Assembly (NCBI GenBank): GCA_945882415.1
Contig: CAMCWC010000005.1
Span: 124,001-188,000 of the forward strand
DNA length: 64,000 nt
Source of the DNA: Chthonomonas calidirosea
GTDB taxonomy: Bacteria; Armatimonadota; Fimbriimonadia; Fimbriimonadales; Fimbriimonadaceae
Direction: 5' to 3'
Part shown: positions 63,585 to 64,000 of the stretch, one piece after another
Layout: every line of letters starts with the position of its first letter
Position numbering within the stretch: the first letter of the stretch is position 1
Made by a program: the position numbers and the translations under genes
Notes under the pieces: generated by a model
What the model was told of the DNA's origin: nothing
The model's input: the letters and a program-made list of their open reading frames with translations, nothing else
Databases searched by the model: none

Positions 63585-64000
63585 AGCAGGCAAGATCCTG
63601 CGCGAGTTGGCTCAGGCAGCCTTCGTGAACGTACATCATGTGGCCGGCCTCGTAATATCGGGTCTCAATGTTTTTCCTCAACGTTGGATCCAGCCCGAGG
63701 TGGGCCACGGTGAATTCGGTGGCGAAGTACGGCGTCGCGAGGTCGTAGTATCCCGAAGCGATCAAGATGCGCATGTGCGGGTTCTTTGAGATTGCTTCTC
63801 GAAGGGACTCGCTGGTGTCGGGATGGCCCTGGCTGGCGTCGCCATAGGACCAGTGCTTCCAGAGCTCGCCCGGATTGAAGACGTGGTACGGCAAATCCGT
63901 GGTCCAGCCCAGGGTTCGGCTGAGGTAGTCGTTGATGGTGGCGGTGTAAGGCGGCACGATGGAGGACATCGAAGGGTCGTGCTGCGGACTCTCGTTCACC
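63562..64000 (-). CDS. Serine carboxypeptidase (S10 family), C-terminal part
   Basis: The gene runs past the right end of the window; about 145 residues are visible. RILIASGYYDLATPYFATEF carries the catalytic Asp and RYYEAGHMMYVHEGCL the catalytic His of S10 serine carboxypeptidases. The Ser motif lies outside the window. It is probably a secreted peptidase, like other enzymes in this region. Confidence 0.85.
   Translation of the reverse strand, partial: VNESPQHDPSMSSIVPPYTATINDYLSRTLGWTTDLPYHVFNPGELWKHWSYGDASQGHPDTSESLREAISKNPHMRILIASGYYDLATPYFATEFTVAHLGLDPTLRKNIETRYYEAGHMMYVHEGCLSQLAQDLACFISPTTS

Overview
This window is a stretch of ordinary bacterial chromosome, moderately GC-rich by eye, with about 58 protein genes, one tRNA, two recognisable regulatory RNAs and many intrinsic terminators. 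There is no phage, insertion sequence or CRISPR array. The mix of genes suggests a diderm, heterotrophic soil- or biofilm-type bacterium. The relevant genes are secreted proteins with NBR1-like Ig modules, a PEP-CTERM protein, a type IV pilin-like protein, lipoproteins, STN-type modules, a glycine cleavage system with split GcvP and a group-1 sigma factor. My best guess is Armatimonadota, class Fimbriimonadia. That is inference from gene content and style, not from a marker I could place. The RNA polymerase genes use CGA very heavily for arginine, and TTG and GTG starts are common.

Layout. 1-4.1 kb: the end of a DUF4394 protein, a MetH that lacks its cobalamin and activation domains, and an M32 carboxypeptidase. 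4.1-6.9 kb: a DUF2089-DUF4097 operon, an EVE protein and a deacetylase-like protein. 7-14 kb: a secreted subtilase, a sugar-type ABC ATPase, an ABM monooxygenase and two tandem secreted proteins built of STN-like modules. 14-18.2 kb: an orphan GlmL, a lipoprotein, and rplJ-rplL behind an L10 leader. 18.4-24.7 kb: hypothetical proteins, a TrmH-type methyltransferase, a pilin-like pair, a thioredoxin-like protein and a kexin-type protease. 24.8-30.6 kb: S1/P1 nuclease, an SRAP protein, purB, purD and a beta-CASP ribonuclease. 30.6-37.9 kb: lipoproteins, an oxidoreductase, a small nucleotidyltransferase pair, glnA, a glycosidase-like protein and an acyl-CoA dehydrogenase. 37.9-41.2 kb: a tRNA with anticodon CAT, and trmD-rplS-lepB. 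41.3-46.9 kb: gcvH-gcvPA, an M43 protease on the other strand, gcvPB, a lipoate ligase and mscL. 46.9-50.2 kb: a primary-type sigma factor, a cysteine desulfurase and sucD. 50.3-52.9 kb: a c-di-AMP (ydaO) riboswitch, hisB-hisH-hisA and a small membrane protein. 53-62 kb: rpoB and rpoC. 62-64 kb: a PEP-CTERM protein, a peroxiredoxin and the end of an S10 carboxypeptidase.

How genes work together. GcvH, GcvPA and GcvPB are parts of glycine cleavage, and the adjacent lipoate ligase could lipoylate GcvH. PurD and PurB act in purine synthesis; HisB, HisH and HisA in histidine synthesis; TrmD, L19, L10, L7/L12 and the tRNA in translation; sigma, RpoB and RpoC in transcription. Secreted peptidases, a nuclease and a glycosidase-like protein imply degradation of external polymers.

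The most interesting points are these: a c-di-AMP riboswitch with no classical target gene behind it; a natural RpoB rifampicin pocket with T, N and N at E. coli positions 513, 526 and 509; a strong terminator between rpoB and rpoC; the tandem triple-STN proteins; the truncated MetH; a hairpin that covers the ribosome binding site of a DUF4349 lipoprotein; and a toxin-antitoxin-like nucleotidyltransferase pair.
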